The notes: generated by a model from the letters alone, not told the origin. A stretch of 46,994 nt of DNA from Bacteroidales bacterium (GCA_016938685.1 JAFGUD010000076.1:1-46994), one strand, 5' to 3'; positions 26,880 to 37,468 are shown, numbered from the stretch's first letter. Numbers and translations are program-made.

Positions 26880-28760
26880 ATGAAAATCAAATCGCTAAGC
26901 AGAAAAATAATTACTATTACAAGTACAATTATTTTTATCTCTACTCTTTTGCTTGTTATTTATTTTATTAATACAAATAAAAAAAACACATTAGAAAAAA
27001 CAAGAGAACAGATAATTACGAAAACAGAACAATTAAATTTACAACTTCAAACATTGGTTAATAATGCTTTTAATGTACTTGAAAATCAAAATGAAAACAT
27101 TTTGATGTTAGATAGCAAGAATGCACTTGATAAACAAATTGCGATTGATATTGTTAAGATTAATTTATTGAGAGATACTAATTTTACGGGAATGTGCTTA
27201 ATTTTTGAGCCTAATTCTTTATGTCAAAACGATAATTCATTTCCCGAATTAATGGACAAAGGAAATTTTATCCCTTATCTATATCATAACAAAGATTTAT
27301 CGATTGGAATGGAGCCACTAGTTGGTTATGATATTCCGGGGGACGGAGATTACTATTTGATTCCAAAAGAAACCAAAAAACCTTTATTAACAGAACCTTA
27401 TCTTTATCCAATAAATGGAGAAATTGTATATATGATTACTCTTGTTGATGCATTGATAAAAGATGGACAATTTATAGGGATTTCAACTGCCGATTATGAC
27501 ATAGAATTTATGAAAAAATTCTCTAACAAAATAAAGAGTAATTCTTTTGATGGCAAAATGGACATTTCGATAATTTCAAACGAAGGCAATATTGTTGTAA
27601 ACACAGATGACACTTCGATTGTTGGGAAAAATTTAAAAGACCTTACCGAATTTGACTACGAAACAATAATACAGGATATAAAAACAGGGAAAAAAGAAAT
27701 TCTGACTAAAGGTGGTTATCTAATTATAAACACACCTATTTTATTTGGAAACACAGATAATTTTTGGAGAATTCAATTTAGCGTCCCCGAAGATGTTATA
27801 TTTGATAAAATCAGAAAACAGAGTGCTGTTATAATTTTTTTAGGTTTGATACTAATTATTTTTTCAATTGCAATTATTTACTTTTTTGTACAAAAATTTA
27901 TAGCTCCCGTAAAAAAGTTAACAGAAGCAAGCAAAAAATTAGCAGAAGGTGATTTTAGAGTTAATATTGAAATAAAAGGTAACGATGAAGTTACAGAACT
28001 ATCAATAAACTACAAACACATGATTAGCAGGTTTAAAAAACTGGTAGAAAGTATTCTAAATACCTCTGAAGCATTATTAAATGCAAGTTCTCAATTAACT
28101 TCAACTGCACTTCAAATGGCACAAAATGCAAATGAACAATCAGCAACAACAGAAGAAATTTCATCATCAATGGAAGAAATGTTGGCAACTGTTCAATCAA
28201 ATACCCAAAAAGCAGAAAAGACAGGCGAAATATCAAGTAAATCTGCAGAAGAAATAGAAAAAAACAATCAAACATTTTTAGAAGCCATAAATTCGGTCTT
28301 TGAAATCAGCAAAAAGATAGCAGTAATCTCAGAAATAGCATCTAAAACGGATATCCTTTCAATAAACGCAGCAATAGAAGCAGCACATGCCGGTGATACC
28401 GGAAGAGGATTTGCTGTAGTTGCACAAGAAATCAGAAAGCTAGCAGATAACAGTCGTGCCGCTGCAAAAGAAATTGAAAGAATATCATTAACCAGTCAAA
28501 ATATATCTAAAGAAGCAGGCGATAAACTTAACAAAATAATTCCTGAAATAATTAAAAGTGCACAACTTGTTGAAAATATAATTGTTGCAAACAGAGAACA
28601 ATCAACAAGTATAGAATCGATAAATAATGCAATTCTGCAATTAGTAGAAATAACAAACGAAAATTCTGCGGCATCTGAAGAAATGTCTGCTTCAGCTGAA
28701 GAACTCGAAGCTCAGGCAGAACAATTAAAAGAAACTATTTCAATTTTTAAAGTTCAGTAA
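26880..28760 (+). CDS. Methyl-accepting chemotaxis protein with dCache_1-like sensor
   Basis: This 626-residue receptor has a membrane segment at 10-28, a large periplasmic double-Cache sensor to about 315 (for example [47 protein letters not shown] and [16 protein letters not shown]), and a second membrane segment at about 316-338. HAMP ([20 protein letters not shown]) and the shared signalling domain follow. The tip reads [20 protein letters not shown] and the end is TISIFKVQ. The signalling part matches the two receptors before it; only the sensor differs, so the three probably share an array and deliver different inputs to it. Confidence 0.93.
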   Translation: MKIKSLSRKIITITSTIIFISTLLLVIYFINTNKKNTLEKTREQIITKTEQLNLQLQTLVNNAFNVLENQNENILMLDSKNALDKQIAIDIVKINLLRDTNFTGMCLIFEPNSLCQNDNSFPELMDKGNFIPYLYHNKDLSIGMEPLVGYDIPGDGDYYLIPKETKKPLLTEPYLYPINGEIVYMITLVDALIKDGQFIGISTADYDIEFMKKFSNKIKSNSFDGKMDISIISNEGNIVVNTDDTSIVGKNLKDLTEFDYETIIQDIKTGKKEILTKGGYLIINTPILFGNTDNFWRIQFSVPEDVIFDKIRKQSAVIIFLGLILIIFSIAIIYFFVQKFIAPVKKLTEASKKLAEGDFRVNIEIKGNDEVTELSINYKHMISRFKKLVESILNTSEALLNASSQLTSTALQMAQNANEQSATTEEISSSMEEMLATVQSNTQKAEKTGEISSKSAEEIEKNNQTFLEAINSVFEISKKIAVISEIASKTDILSINAAIEAAHAGDTGRGFAVVAQEIRKLADNSRAAAKEIERISLTSQNISKEAGDKLNKIIPEIIKSAQLVENIIVANREQSTSIESINNAILQLVEITNENSAASEEMSASAEELEAQAEQLKETISIFKVQ

Positions 28761-28781
28761 AAAAATCACACAAAACAGTAA

Positions 28782-29603
28782 ATGATAAATAACAAACTAG
28801 ATTATTACAAAGCCAAATTATCAGACGAAGTATTTTTTAGAATTTCTGATTTTATTGAGGGTAATTATGGCATTAGACTACCAAGGCAAAAAAAAGCAAT
28901 GGTACAAAACAGGCTATATAAAAGACTAATTGAATTAGAAATTCCTTCTTTTGATGAATATATTAGATTTGTATTTAGCACCAAAGGAAATTCCGAGGTT
29001 CAAAAAATGGTTGACGAAATAACAACAAATAAAACAGACTTTTTCAGAGAGTCTAAACACTTTGATTTTTTCAAAGAAAACATCATTAAACAAAACGAAA
29101 GTTTGAGAATATGGAGTGCCGGATGTTCAACCGGAGAAGAAGCATATTCCTTAGCAATGATTTTAGAAGAAAGCAACAACCTGTCATACAGTATATTAGC
29201 AACCGATTTATCTACTAAAGTAATCGAAGCAGCAAAAAACGGAATATATCAGGAACTAGTTGTTAAACCCATTCAAGAAAATATTCTAAATAAATATTTC
29301 ACAGAAGAAATAACAGACGACAAAAAATTCTATAAAGCAAAACAACAAATAAGACAATTCGTGAAATTTGGAACACTAAATTTTATGGACTCAAATTATA
29401 ATATACCATATAACTTTGATGTAATATTTTTCAGGAACGTACTGATTTATTTTAATATGACAACTCAACTTGAAATTTTAAAAAAAATAATCAGTCACCT
29501 AAAAGTTGGCGGACATTTATTTATAGGACATTCAGAAGCAATATATGATTTTTCTATGCCTATAAAAAGTGTAAACCCGTCAGTGTATATTAAAACATCA
29601 TAA
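28782..29603 (+). CDS. cheR: Chemotaxis protein methyltransferase CheR
   Basis: This 273-residue enzyme transfers methyl groups from S-adenosylmethionine to receptor glutamates. The N-terminal helical domain ends at TTNKTDFFRE (82-91). The SAM-binding motif RIWSAGCSTGEEAYSLAMIL is at residues 109-128, and FRNVLIYFNM near residue 220 is the usual class-I region. No C-terminal TPR extension is present. The receptors lack a terminal tethering pentapeptide, so this CheR probably acts directly on the helices. It lies between the third receptor and the double-receiver regulator. Confidence 0.96.
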   Translation: MINNKLDYYKAKLSDEVFFRISDFIEGNYGIRLPRQKKAMVQNRLYKRLIELEIPSFDEYIRFVFSTKGNSEVQKMVDEITTNKTDFFRESKHFDFFKENIIKQNESLRIWSAGCSTGEEAYSLAMILEESNNLSYSILATDLSTKVIEAAKNGIYQELVVKPIQENILNKYFTEEITDDKKFYKAKQQIRQFVKFGTLNFMDSNYNIPYNFDVIFFRNVLIYFNMTTQLEILKKIISHLKVGGHLFIGHSEAIYDFSMPIKSVNPSVYIKTS

Positions 29604-29642
29604 ACAACAAAAGCCATCTCTAAACACATTAAACCCCACACC

Positions 29643-30425
29643 ATGAAAAAAGTTATAGTAGTAGGAATACCAGATAAACACCTTCAAGATTTGATCAATA
29701 ATATAGAGAACCACAAAGATTGTAATTTAGTGAAAAAAATGTACACATCATTTCAGCTGTCCAAAGAATATAAAAATGGAGATGCTGATGTTATTTTCTT
29801 AGACTCTTCAATTCCAGATGGCAACATGCTAAATATTGCCGAAAAATTAAGAGGAGTTGACCCAAATGTTTTTATAGTTGGTGTTTCTTTACACAAAGAC
29901 CCATTTTTAATTCAGAAATTTAAAGAGTCTATAATGAACACCGATTTCATTCTTAAAATTGATGACAACAAGAAAAACATTGAACGACTTCTTGAATCAA
30001 AATCTATGGAATTAGGAGCAATAAAAGCTCAGTCTAATGTTAAATTTTCAGAAAAAACTGCCGGCAAAGTAGTTATGGTAGTTGATGATTTTGAAAACAC
30101 ACTAAATATTGTGAAATATTCACTTGAACAAGCAGGGTTTTCTGTTATTACTGCTCTTAGTGGCCTTGAAGCAATTCAACAACTAGAAAAACACGTAAGA
30201 CCCGATGTTATAATTACCGATTTGAATATGCCAAACATGAATGGGTTTGAATTGATTGAAGAGATCAGAAAATATTCATTTTTAGACACCGTTCCAATTT
30301 TTATTCTCACTACAGAATTTAATTTAGCTAAAAAAATACAGGCAAAACAACTTAAAATAACAGGTTGGATACAAAAACCCTATGATATCAAGGAGTTTAC
30401 AAATATTATCATAAATGCATTATAA
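29643..30425 (+). CDS. Double-receiver response regulator (degenerate REC plus CheY-like REC)
   Basis: This 260-residue protein consists of two receiver folds and no output domain. The C-terminal receiver (about 142-260) is complete: D148/D149 in VVDD, phospho-acceptor D193 in VIITDLNMPNMNG, T223/T224 and K245 in GWIQKPYD. The N-terminal receiver keeps the candidate phospho-Asp D54 in VIFLDSSIPDG, but its acidic pocket pair is replaced (KVIVVGIP), so it is probably non-phosphorylatable or atypical. No separate cheY lies in the operon, so this protein is the only visible candidate for CheA's diffusible output. Its first domain could act as a docking or phosphate-sink module (inference). Confidence 0.85.
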   Translation: MKKVIVVGIPDKHLQDLINNIENHKDCNLVKKMYTSFQLSKEYKNGDADVIFLDSSIPDGNMLNIAEKLRGVDPNVFIVGVSLHKDPFLIQKFKESIMNTDFILKIDDNKKNIERLLESKSMELGAIKAQSNVKFSEKTAGKVVMVVDDFENTLNIVKYSLEQAGFSVITALSGLEAIQQLEKHVRPDVIITDLNMPNMNGFELIEEIRKYSFLDTVPIFILTTEFNLAKKIQAKQLKITGWIQKPYDIKEFTNIIINAL

Positions 30426-30458
30426 AAAATAGTTTTTAAATTTATGAAGTCTTAACCT

Positions 30459-32483
30459 ATGTTTGAAAATTTAAAAATATTATTTTTTCAAGAAGTAAAA
30501 GAATTACTATCTAATACAGAACAAAACTTATTGCTACTTGAAAACGATAAAACTAACAAAGAAATATTAGAAGATATTTTTCGCACCATGCACACAATAA
30601 AAGGTTCTGCCGGTGTATACAATCTTGAAAAAACAGTGCGACTCTCGCATAGTTTTGAAAGTCTGTTTTCTAAAATAAAAGATGGTAAAGTTGCAATTAC
30701 CAACGAAATAATTTCACTGGCACTCAATGCAAAAGATATTATTCTAACTTTGATTGAAGCTGAATCTGAAGGGCAAGCACCTGACAAAGAAATTGAAGAA
30801 TTTATTTCAAAAGTTGTTGAATTAAATTCAAAAATTGTTGAAGAAAAAGAAGAGGTAAATCAGCAAAAACTATTTACATTTTATATTGTTTTTGAACCAA
30901 ACAGCGACTTAGTTGTAAGAGGAATAAATGTTAACTCTATCCTTTCTGATTTCGATGAATTTGAACAAAAAAAAATATCTACATTAAGCGATAAAAACAG
31001 AAAAGAATCTAATAAAGATGAAAAATATTACGAAATAATAGTAGCATCTGAATATTCGTTAAACGACCTAATGGCAATATTTTTATTTACTCCCAACGAA
31101 GTAACTATTGAGAAAATATCTAATTTTAATATTTTTAATAATCCTGATTTTATAGATTTCTATGAAAATGCTGTTAATATTTTACCAGACATTGATGCCA
31201 GAAAAAATCTGATTTTAAACTTTGTACAAACAATAGAAGAAGATCAAGAAGCCTTACTAAATATAGAAGAAACAAAAGAAGAAAAAATTTTAATAGGAGC
31301 TGATGAAATAATTGAAGAGATAAAAAAAACAGAAGGACAACAAGTTCAATATATCAAAGTACCGGCAGAAAAACTTGATGAATTGTTAAATTTGGTTAGT
31401 GAACTAATAATTAGCAACTCACAATTGGCAGATAGTGCAGAGAATAAAGATTTTAATAAAATAAAACATCTAAGTGAAAACATATCCAAAACAACTAATT
31501 CGATAAAAGAAAACACATTAGAGCTTAGACTTATTCCTATAAAAAATATTTTACCGCCATACCAAAGAATTGTAAGAGATTTATCACTAAAATTAGGTAA
31601 AAAAATAAATTTTATAGAAGACGGTATATATACTCAGGTCGATAAAACAATTATCGATAAACTTTTTAATCCTTTATTACATATTATCAGAAATTCAATT
31701 GATCATGGAATAGAAACACCAACAGAGAGAGTAAAAAAAGGGAAGCACGAAGAAGGAGTTATCAGATTCATTGCCTATAATTCAAATTCAAACGTGATTG
31801 TTCAGGTTCAAGATGACGGGAAAGGAATTGATCCTGAATTTATAAGAAAAAAAGCGATTGAAAGAGGATTAATTCAGAAAACAGATAAATTAACAAAAAA
31901 AGAAATTTACGAGTTGCTTTTTATTCATGGTTTTACAACTTCAGATGAAATTACAGACATTTCAGGAAGAGGTGTTGGCATGGATGCAATTAAAAAAGCA
32001 ATTCAGGATTTACGCGGCGATATTGAAATAGACTCGGAAGTAGAACTTGGAACAAGTGTAACAATTAAACTCCCGCTAACTCTTTCTATTATTGAAACTT
32101 TGCACGTTTCTACTGAAAAAATGCACTTTCTTTTACCTGTTACAAACATTGAAACTTGCATGAAAATTAAACCTTCGGAAATAAATGACTACTCAGGAAA
32201 AAGAATAATAATAAACGAAGAACTAATTCCTTATGTCGATATTCGAAAACTATTTAAAATAGGAGGAGAAAGATTAGACGAAGAAAACTTAATAATTGTT
32301 AATCACGGTCGTCAAAAAATAGGTTTAATTTTTGATAACATTCAAGGTGAGTATCAGGCAGTAATAAAAAACATGGGTAACATTTTTACCGATTTAGACT
32401 ATTTTATTGGTGCCAGTATTTTAGGTAACGGAGCTATTGCATACATATTAGATTCATACAAACTATTGAAAAAATTAAAATAA
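30459..32483 (+). CDS. cheA: Chemotaxis histidine kinase CheA
   Basis: This 674-residue CheA has all functional domains. The P1 Hpt domain carries phospho-histidine H45 in FRTMHTIKGSAG. A variable middle region (about 120-290) may serve as the response-regulator docking domain, and has an unrecognised beta-rich part (LFTFYIVFEPNSDLVVRG). The P3 dimerisation helices start at YIKVPAEKLDELLNLVSELI. The P4 kinase has the N box HIIRNSIDHGIE, the G1 box QDDGKGID, and GRGVGMDAIKK. The C-terminal P5 is the CheW-like coupling domain. Like all CheA proteins it would autophosphorylate when receptor arrays are active and pass phosphate to the regulator and CheB. Confidence 0.97.
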   Translation: MFENLKILFFQEVKELLSNTEQNLLLLENDKTNKEILEDIFRTMHTIKGSAGVYNLEKTVRLSHSFESLFSKIKDGKVAITNEIISLALNAKDIILTLIEAESEGQAPDKEIEEFISKVVELNSKIVEEKEEVNQQKLFTFYIVFEPNSDLVVRGINVNSILSDFDEFEQKKISTLSDKNRKESNKDEKYYEIIVASEYSLNDLMAIFLFTPNEVTIEKISNFNIFNNPDFIDFYENAVNILPDIDARKNLILNFVQTIEEDQEALLNIEETKEEKILIGADEIIEEIKKTEGQQVQYIKVPAEKLDELLNLVSELIISNSQLADSAENKDFNKIKHLSENISKTTNSIKENTLELRLIPIKNILPPYQRIVRDLSLKLGKKINFIEDGIYTQVDKTIIDKLFNPLLHIIRNSIDHGIETPTERVKKGKHEEGVIRFIAYNSNSNVIVQVQDDGKGIDPEFIRKKAIERGLIQKTDKLTKKEIYELLFIHGFTTSDEITDISGRGVGMDAIKKAIQDLRGDIEIDSEVELGTSVTIKLPLTLSIIETLHVSTEKMHFLLPVTNIETCMKIKPSEINDYSGKRIIINEELIPYVDIRKLFKIGGERLDEENLIIVNHGRQKIGLIFDNIQGEYQAVIKNMGNIFTDLDYFIGASILGNGAIAYILDSYKLLKKLK

Positions 32484-32513
32484 AAATTATCATTTTATAA
32501 AACTTCTTAACTC

Positions 32514-33026
32514 ATGATAGATAAATCAACTTATGTCTTTTTTAGACTCTACGGTGAACTTTTTGCAATTGATGTAAAAAATGTTGTCGAAACTATGGAA
32601 ATGGTTGAACTTACTCCTGTTCCTGAAACACCTAATTTCATGAAAGGAGTTACAATTTTCAGAGGTAATATTTTACCCGTAATATGTTTGAGACTAAAAT
32701 TTAAACTCGAAGAAGCACCCGATAACCAAGAACAATTTATTATTGTTACTAAATATGAAAAAGAAAACAAAAAACAGGAAATAGGCTTAGTTGTTGATAA
32801 AATAGTTGATGTTAGAGATTTGTCTACTCTTGACATTAACGATTTTCCTGAAATTGGAAGCAGATATAATTTAGAATTTATTAACGGATTAGTTAAGCAT
32901 GAAAATACAATTGCAATTATTCTTAATATAGAAAAAATACTATCATCAGTAGAAATAGACATGATAAACAAATCTACTACTGAATTTGATGTATTAAATG
33001 ATGACAGAGAAAATAATGACAAATAA
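32514..33026 (+). CDS. cheW: Chemotaxis coupling protein CheW
   Basis: This 170-residue protein is a single CheW domain linking receptors to CheA. The fold is seen in YVFFRLYGELFAIDVKNVVE, in VPETPNFMKGVTIFRGNILP (the conserved 'P..P.f..G....RG.ilPvi.l' stretch), and in EIGLVVDKIVDVRDLST. A short tail of about 20 residues rich in acidic residues follows. The start of cheB overlaps its end by up to 29 nt. It lies directly after CheA (30-nt gap). Confidence 0.95.
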   Translation: MIDKSTYVFFRLYGELFAIDVKNVVETMEMVELTPVPETPNFMKGVTIFRGNILPVICLRLKFKLEEAPDNQEQFIIVTKYEKENKKQEIGLVVDKIVDVRDLSTLDINDFPEIGSRYNLEFINGLVKHENTIAIILNIEKILSSVEIDMINKSTTEFDVLNDDRENNDK

Positions 33027-34095
33027 AAATAAAATAAAAGTCCTTATTATTGATGATTCTGCATTGATTCGACAATCAATTTCTTTATTACTTAAAGACT
33101 CAGTTTTTATTGATGTAGTTGGTACATCTTATAATCCTTTTGATGCCATTCAGAAAATTCAGAAACTAAAACCTGATGTTTTACTTTTAGATATTCAAAT
33201 GCCCGAAATGGATGGATTAACATTTCTAAAAAAGCTAATGAAACAGCAACCTATGCCTGTTATCATTTTCTCTTCATTTGTTGAAGAAGGAAGCACAAAT
33301 GCACTTAAAGCTCTTGAATACGGAGCTGTAGAGATAATAGGAAAGCCCAAATTCACTACATCTGCTGAACTAGAAAAATACAAACTAAAACTTATTGGAG
33401 CCGTTCAAATAGCTTCAATTGCAAACATTAAAAGTAAAAATAATGTATTACAACAAGAAATAATAAAAGAAGAAATAAAAACTGTCAGTTACAAATCTCC
33501 TTCAATTTCATTTGATTCAAATTTTATTATAGCAATAGGCGCATCAACAGGAGGAACAGAAGCAATAAAAAGAGTCTTGGAAACAGTTCCCGAAGATTTT
33601 CCTCCAATTGTAATAACTCAACACATGCCGGTTGGGTTCACAAATTCTTTTGCAAACAGACTTAATCAAATTTGCAAAATAACAGTAAAAGAAGCCGAAA
33701 CAAACGACATTTTAGAAACCGGACACGCTTATATTGCTCGAGGCGACAGACAATTAATTGTCAAAAAAGTCGGAGAAAAACACTTTTTAAAGTTAGAAGA
33801 CACACCACCTGTTAACCGACACAAACCATCTGTAGATGTACTATTTAACTCAGTAGCAAAGACTTATGGCAAAAACTCTATTGGAGTTATTCTTACCGGA
33901 ATGGGATCAGACGGAGCAAAGGGATTAAAAACAATGAAAGAAACAGGTGCCCATACAATAGCACAAGATGAATCATCATGTGTCGTTTTTGGCATGCCCA
34001 AAGTGGCAATAAGTATTGGAGGTGTTGATGTTGTGCTTCCAATCTACCAAATTACTGATTATTTAATTAAAACTTTAAGCAAAAATTTAATCTAA
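32998..34095 (+). CDS. cheB: Chemotaxis methylesterase CheB
   Basis: This protein-glutamate methylesterase is up to 365 residues long. Numbering is from the first ATG; an in-frame ATG at 33016 gives the more typical [20 protein letters not shown]. The receiver has D65 in [13 protein letters not shown]. The linker is about 30 residues. The catalytic domain holds the triad S183 ([11 protein letters not shown]), H209 ([10 protein letters not shown]) and D305 ([10 protein letters not shown]). Phosphorylation by CheA is expected to activate demethylation of receptors, balancing CheR. It overlaps cheW, which suggests translational coupling. Confidence 0.96.
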   Translation: MMTEKIMTNKNKIKVLIIDDSALIRQSISLLLKDSVFIDVVGTSYNPFDAIQKIQKLKPDVLLLDIQMPEMDGLTFLKKLMKQQPMPVIIFSSFVEEGSTNALKALEYGAVEIIGKPKFTTSAELEKYKLKLIGAVQIASIANIKSKNNVLQQEIIKEEIKTVSYKSPSISFDSNFIIAIGASTGGTEAIKRVLETVPEDFPPIVITQHMPVGFTNSFANRLNQICKITVKEAETNDILETGHAYIARGDRQLIVKKVGEKHFLKLEDTPPVNRHKPSVDVLFNSVAKTYGKNSIGVILTGMGSDGAKGLKTMKETGAHTIAQDESSCVVFGMPKVAISIGGVDVVLPIYQITDYLIKTLSKNLI

Positions 34096-34105
34096 ATACT
34101 TCAAC

Positions 34106-36007
34106 ATGAAACTAATAAAAACAAATTCGCTAAAATTCAAACTAGGAATATCTGTGATTTTTTTAGTATTACTATCATTATTTATAACAATTGGTGTTTT
34201 TGCTTTAAGTTCAAGAAATTTAGCATTTGAAAACGCTAAAATTAATATTAAGTCCCAAACTGAAAATTCAGCGCATAAAGTTAGCAGTGAAATCAATATT
34301 GCGACCAATGAAATAGATTTGACAATACAAAAGATACTAGAAATTAAAAATGTTAAGGAAATAACGCGAGAGAAAATTGTTGAAATGATACGCACTCAAA
34401 CAATAAAAAACCCAAATTATTTTGGTGTTTATTTTAACTCTGAACCTAATAAATTTGATGGAAGAGACAAACAATACGAAGGAGTAAAAGGCTATTACAC
34501 CGACGGAAGATTTGCCGTTTATTGGTTTTGGGATGGAGATTCTCTTTTTCTTGATGACCCTGATTACCCTTGGCAAGACGACATGGACGCAAGTAGCGAA
34601 TGGTATGAAAAGCCTATGAGTTCTCATAAAACTGAGATTTTTGTAGATTACTATCCAATTGATGATAAATATTTTTTAATGTTGAGTTTAGTTACTCCTT
34701 ACGCAATAAATGGAGAATATTGTGGTATTTGTGGAATAGATTACAAAAGTGATTTTATGCAAAATGAAGCAATATTTTTAAAAAACAATATTTATGAGGG
34801 TAATTGTAAAGTTGAAATAATTTCTGATAATGCTGAATTTGCAGCATATTCAGATGACGATTCAGTTGTAGCTAAAAGCATTGAAGATTTTTATAAAAAT
34901 TCAGATGCTATCATGAAAGTTCTTTTAAGTGGGGATGACCTTTTTGAAACTATAAATGATACAGTTTTTTATTCATATCCATTTTATTTTAACAGTTACG
35001 ATAAACCATGGATGATAAGAGTAGCAATCCCGAAATCTGTAATAATGCAGGGAGCAAATAAAATACTTTTAACACAACTTTTTATTGGATTACTAATTGT
35101 AATATTAAGTGCCGGAACAATATTATTTATACTAAACAAACAAATTATGCCTATTTTTAAGTTAAAAAATACAACTAAAAAAGTAGCGAATGGAAATTTA
35201 GACGTTAACATTGAAATAAAATCAAATGATGAAATTGGAGAATTATCGGCAGCTTTCAAAGAAATGCTGAAAAAAATCAAAGCGATAATAAAAGATGTTC
35301 AAAGCGGAGCCGATAATATAGCGTCGGGAAGTAAACAAATATCAGACAGTTCACAACATATAGCTTATGGAGCAAATCTTCAAGCTTCTAACGCAGAAGA
35401 AATAGGAAGTTCAGTAGAAGAAATGGTTGCCAGCATTGATCAAAACACTGAAAATGCAAAAATTACTGAAAAAATAGCAATCAAAGCAGAAGAAGGTATA
35501 ATTGAAGGTCAACAATCATCAAAAGACAGCATTGAAACAATGAAAAACATCGCCAATAAAATACTGATAATAAACGACATAGCTAAAAAAACAGATTTAT
35601 TGGCAATAAACGCCGCAATTGAAGCTGCACATGCAGGTGACCAAGGAAAAGGCTTTGCCGTTGTTGCTCAGGAAGTTAGAAAATTAGCAGAAGACACTCA
35701 AAACGCCGCAAAAGAAATAATCCTTTTAACAAGCAAAAGTGTTGAAATTGCAGAAATTGCAGATAAAATATTAGCTGAAATTGTACCAAATGTTCAAAAA
35801 ACTGCTAATTTAGTTCAAAATATTACTGAAGCTAACATTGAACAAACTAAAAATGCAAATCAAATAAACATTGCTATTCAGGATTTTAACACCATAATTC
35901 AACAAAATTCACAAACAGCTGAAGAACTTGCCGTAAGTGCAGAAGAATTATCAAGTCAAAGTCAAAGTTTATTAGATATTATTTCTTTTTTCAAAACAGA
36001 AAAATAA
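34106..36007 (+). CDS. Methyl-accepting chemotaxis protein with dCache_1-like sensor and a divergent signalling domain
   Basis: This 633-residue receptor closes the operon, 10 nt after cheB. Membrane segments lie at about 14-35 and 325-347. The periplasmic sensor shows [37 protein letters not shown] and [19 protein letters not shown], a double-Cache signature. The HAMP ([19 protein letters not shown]) and signalling domain follow. The latter differs from the three upstream receptors: the tip is [20 protein letters not shown], more like the general consensus, and the outer helices do not align closely. It therefore has a separate origin from the other three, though it probably joins the same array. 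Confidence 0.92.
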   Translation: MKLIKTNSLKFKLGISVIFLVLLSLFITIGVFALSSRNLAFENAKINIKSQTENSAHKVSSEINIATNEIDLTIQKILEIKNVKEITREKIVEMIRTQTIKNPNYFGVYFNSEPNKFDGRDKQYEGVKGYYTDGRFAVYWFWDGDSLFLDDPDYPWQDDMDASSEWYEKPMSSHKTEIFVDYYPIDDKYFLMLSLVTPYAINGEYCGICGIDYKSDFMQNEAIFLKNNIYEGNCKVEIISDNAEFAAYSDDDSVVAKSIEDFYKNSDAIMKVLLSGDDLFETINDTVFYSYPFYFNSYDKPWMIRVAIPKSVIMQGANKILLTQLFIGLLIVILSAGTILFILNKQIMPIFKLKNTTKKVANGNLDVNIEIKSNDEIGELSAAFKEMLKKIKAIIKDVQSGADNIASGSKQISDSSQHIAYGANLQASNAEEIGSSVEEMVASIDQNTENAKITEKIAIKAEEGIIEGQQSSKDSIETMKNIANKILIINDIAKKTDLLAINAAIEAAHAGDQGKGFAVVAQEVRKLAEDTQNAAKEIILLTSKSVEIAEIADKILAEIVPNVQKTANLVQNITEANIEQTKNANQINIAIQDFNTIIQQNSQTAEELAVSAEELSSQSQSLLDIISFFKTEK

Positions 36008-36035
36008 AAAACACATACTATAGGTTTTAATTACA

Positions 36036-36066
36036 GCGAAAAATCAACTAAGTTTTTCGCTTTTTT
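36036..36066 (+). terminator. Rho-independent terminator of the chemosensory operon
   Basis: The stem GCGAAAAA/TTTTTCGC (36036-36043 and 36053-36060, 9-nt loop) is followed by six T. It lies 29 nt after the stop codon of the last receptor and marks the end of the 23406-36007 operon. Confidence 0.9.
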
Positions 36067-36087
36067 CTTATTTAATTGAACATTTAA

Positions 36088-36095
36088 TACTTTTG
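36088..36095 (+). promoter_or_regulatory. -7 box for the lipocalin-like lipoprotein gene
   Basis: TACTTTTG matches TAnnTTTG and ends 15 nt before the ATG at 36111. It follows directly after the operon terminator, which supports a new transcription unit. No -33 element is visible. Confidence 0.5.
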
Positions 36096-36110
36096 CAGAA
36101 AAATAAAACC

Positions 36111-36524
36111 ATGAACAAGAAACTACTTTTTATCATATTATTAGCAATAATATTTAGCAGTTGTAATGAAATAAACCCAAACAAAATAATTGGGAAATGG
36201 CAAGTTACAGATATAGAAGTTACTGATTCAGAATACTCTGATCAAATAATTGAAGAGGCAAAAACATCAGCAATGTCAATAAGTTATAACTTTATAAACG
36301 ACTCTTCTTTTGTTCTTGTAACCGAACTTTTTTACAACGGAATGGACGGCGAATGGACATACAACCCTGACGACCAAACAATTACAATGGAATACTTACC
36401 TAAAGAAGGAGCACAAAAAATAGTTTATAAAATAATTTCCATTAAAGGAGAAAAAATGATTTGGGAAATGAACATGGACGGAATGGGAATAATAACTCTA
36501 ACATTAACAAAAAAACAGCTCTAA
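36111..36524 (+). CDS. Small lipocalin-like lipoprotein
   Basis: This protein of 137 residues starts at the ATG giving MNKKLLFIILLAIIFSSCNE, with a lipobox cysteine. The mature part has the pattern IIGKWQVTDIEV, then YNFINDSSFVLVTELFYNGMDGEWTYNPDDQTITMEY and MIWEMNMDGMGIITLTLTKK, the strand order of small lipocalin-like/DUF-type beta-barrels. The GKW motif at the first strand is typical. It may bind a hydrophobic or small ligand in the outer membrane. The next gene starts 13 nt later and is probably co-transcribed. Confidence 0.7.
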   Translation: MNKKLLFIILLAIIFSSCNEINPNKIIGKWQVTDIEVTDSEYSDQIIEEAKTSAMSISYNFINDSSFVLVTELFYNGMDGEWTYNPDDQTITMEYLPKEGAQKIVYKIISIKGEKMIWEMNMDGMGIITLTLTKKQL

Positions 36525-36537
36525 ATTTAAAGTTTTC

Positions 36538-37332
36538 ATGAAGAAAATATTTTTCTCAACAGCCTTTTTTTTATTGACAATAATTGCTTTTTCACAAACA
36601 GAAATAACCGAAATCGCTTTCCCCGGTTTTGGTTCAATTTTATATCAAAAAACTGATACGATAATACCCAAAGGAGTAGATATAGAGAAAACTGGCGAAC
36701 AAATATGGAATTTCAAAAAAATAAAAGGTTTAAGTTCAAGAACATTATACGTTTTGCGTCCAGAACAGACATTTTTTCATGATAAATATGCAAGAGCAAA
36801 TTACGCGACTAGAATAGATAATGATAAAAACGAAACTCAAATTCATTACAGTTTTATATCTAACGATTCTTGTTTTTTTATTGGAAATTCAAATACTGAC
36901 CCGATTTTGCATTTTTCGTTAACACGACCTCACGTGCTTTATTTTAAAAAACATAATTATTCACAACCAGACACCTCAATTACAGATGAACTCAGAACAA
37001 TCAGCGCCGAAGGATTATATCTTATCAATAAATTACATGTAACTATTTACAACTCAATAGATGCTTGGGGAACTTTAAAACTCCCAAAAACAACAGCACA
37101 ATCAATAAGATTTAAAGAAGAATATTTTGTCATCGACTCATCTTTCCAATGGACAAATGAAGGATTATCATACATTTCCGACACAACATACAGCTTCAAA
37201 AGATACATCTGGTATGAGCCAACAGTAGAACATGGATATGTAAACCTAATGACTATAGAAATACACAATAAAAACATAAGAATAACATATCTTTTTAAGC
37301 ATAAATTAAACGGGATTTTTAAACCGGAGTAA
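36538..37332 (+). CDS. Exported protein of unknown function
   Basis: This 264-residue protein has a signal peptide (MKKIFFSTAFFLLTIIAFSQ) and no lipobox. The remainder is beta-rich, with several aromatic-ended strands such as LYVLRPEQTFFHDKYARANY and YSFKRYIWYEPTVEHGYVNL. I recognise no named domain, catalytic motif or sorting domain, so a periplasmic location is more likely than the surface. It follows the lipocalin-like gene by 13 nt and is probably its operon partner. The stretch after it (37333-37489) contains two GGTTAACT copies. Confidence 0.55.
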   Translation: MKKIFFSTAFFLLTIIAFSQTEITEIAFPGFGSILYQKTDTIIPKGVDIEKTGEQIWNFKKIKGLSSRTLYVLRPEQTFFHDKYARANYATRIDNDKNETQIHYSFISNDSCFFIGNSNTDPILHFSLTRPHVLYFKKHNYSQPDTSITDELRTISAEGLYLINKLHVTIYNSIDAWGTLKLPKTTAQSIRFKEEYFVIDSSFQWTNEGLSYISDTTYSFKRYIWYEPTVEHGYVNLMTIEIHNKNIRITYLFKHKLNGIFKPE

Positions 37333-37468
37333 ATTTTAAAATCAGAACTCAACAATATTATGTTTCAACATATTGACTCAATAATTTGTGAATAATCCTG
37401 GTAAACCACTTTCCAATAATTAATACAGGTTAACTAATGCAATATGCACTGGTTAACTGTTTTTTTTA

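Noticed and set aside
32549..33022. Minus-strand 157-residue reading frame inside cheW
   Set aside because: It is an antisense shadow of a clear CheW domain; the Ser/Leu-rich composition is what antisense reading of AT-rich coding DNA gives.
37430..37460. GGTTAACT pairs as a third octamer array
   Set aside because: Only two separate copies are present and the 8-nt period is not kept between them, so it is at most a possible operator for the toxin-antitoxin pair.
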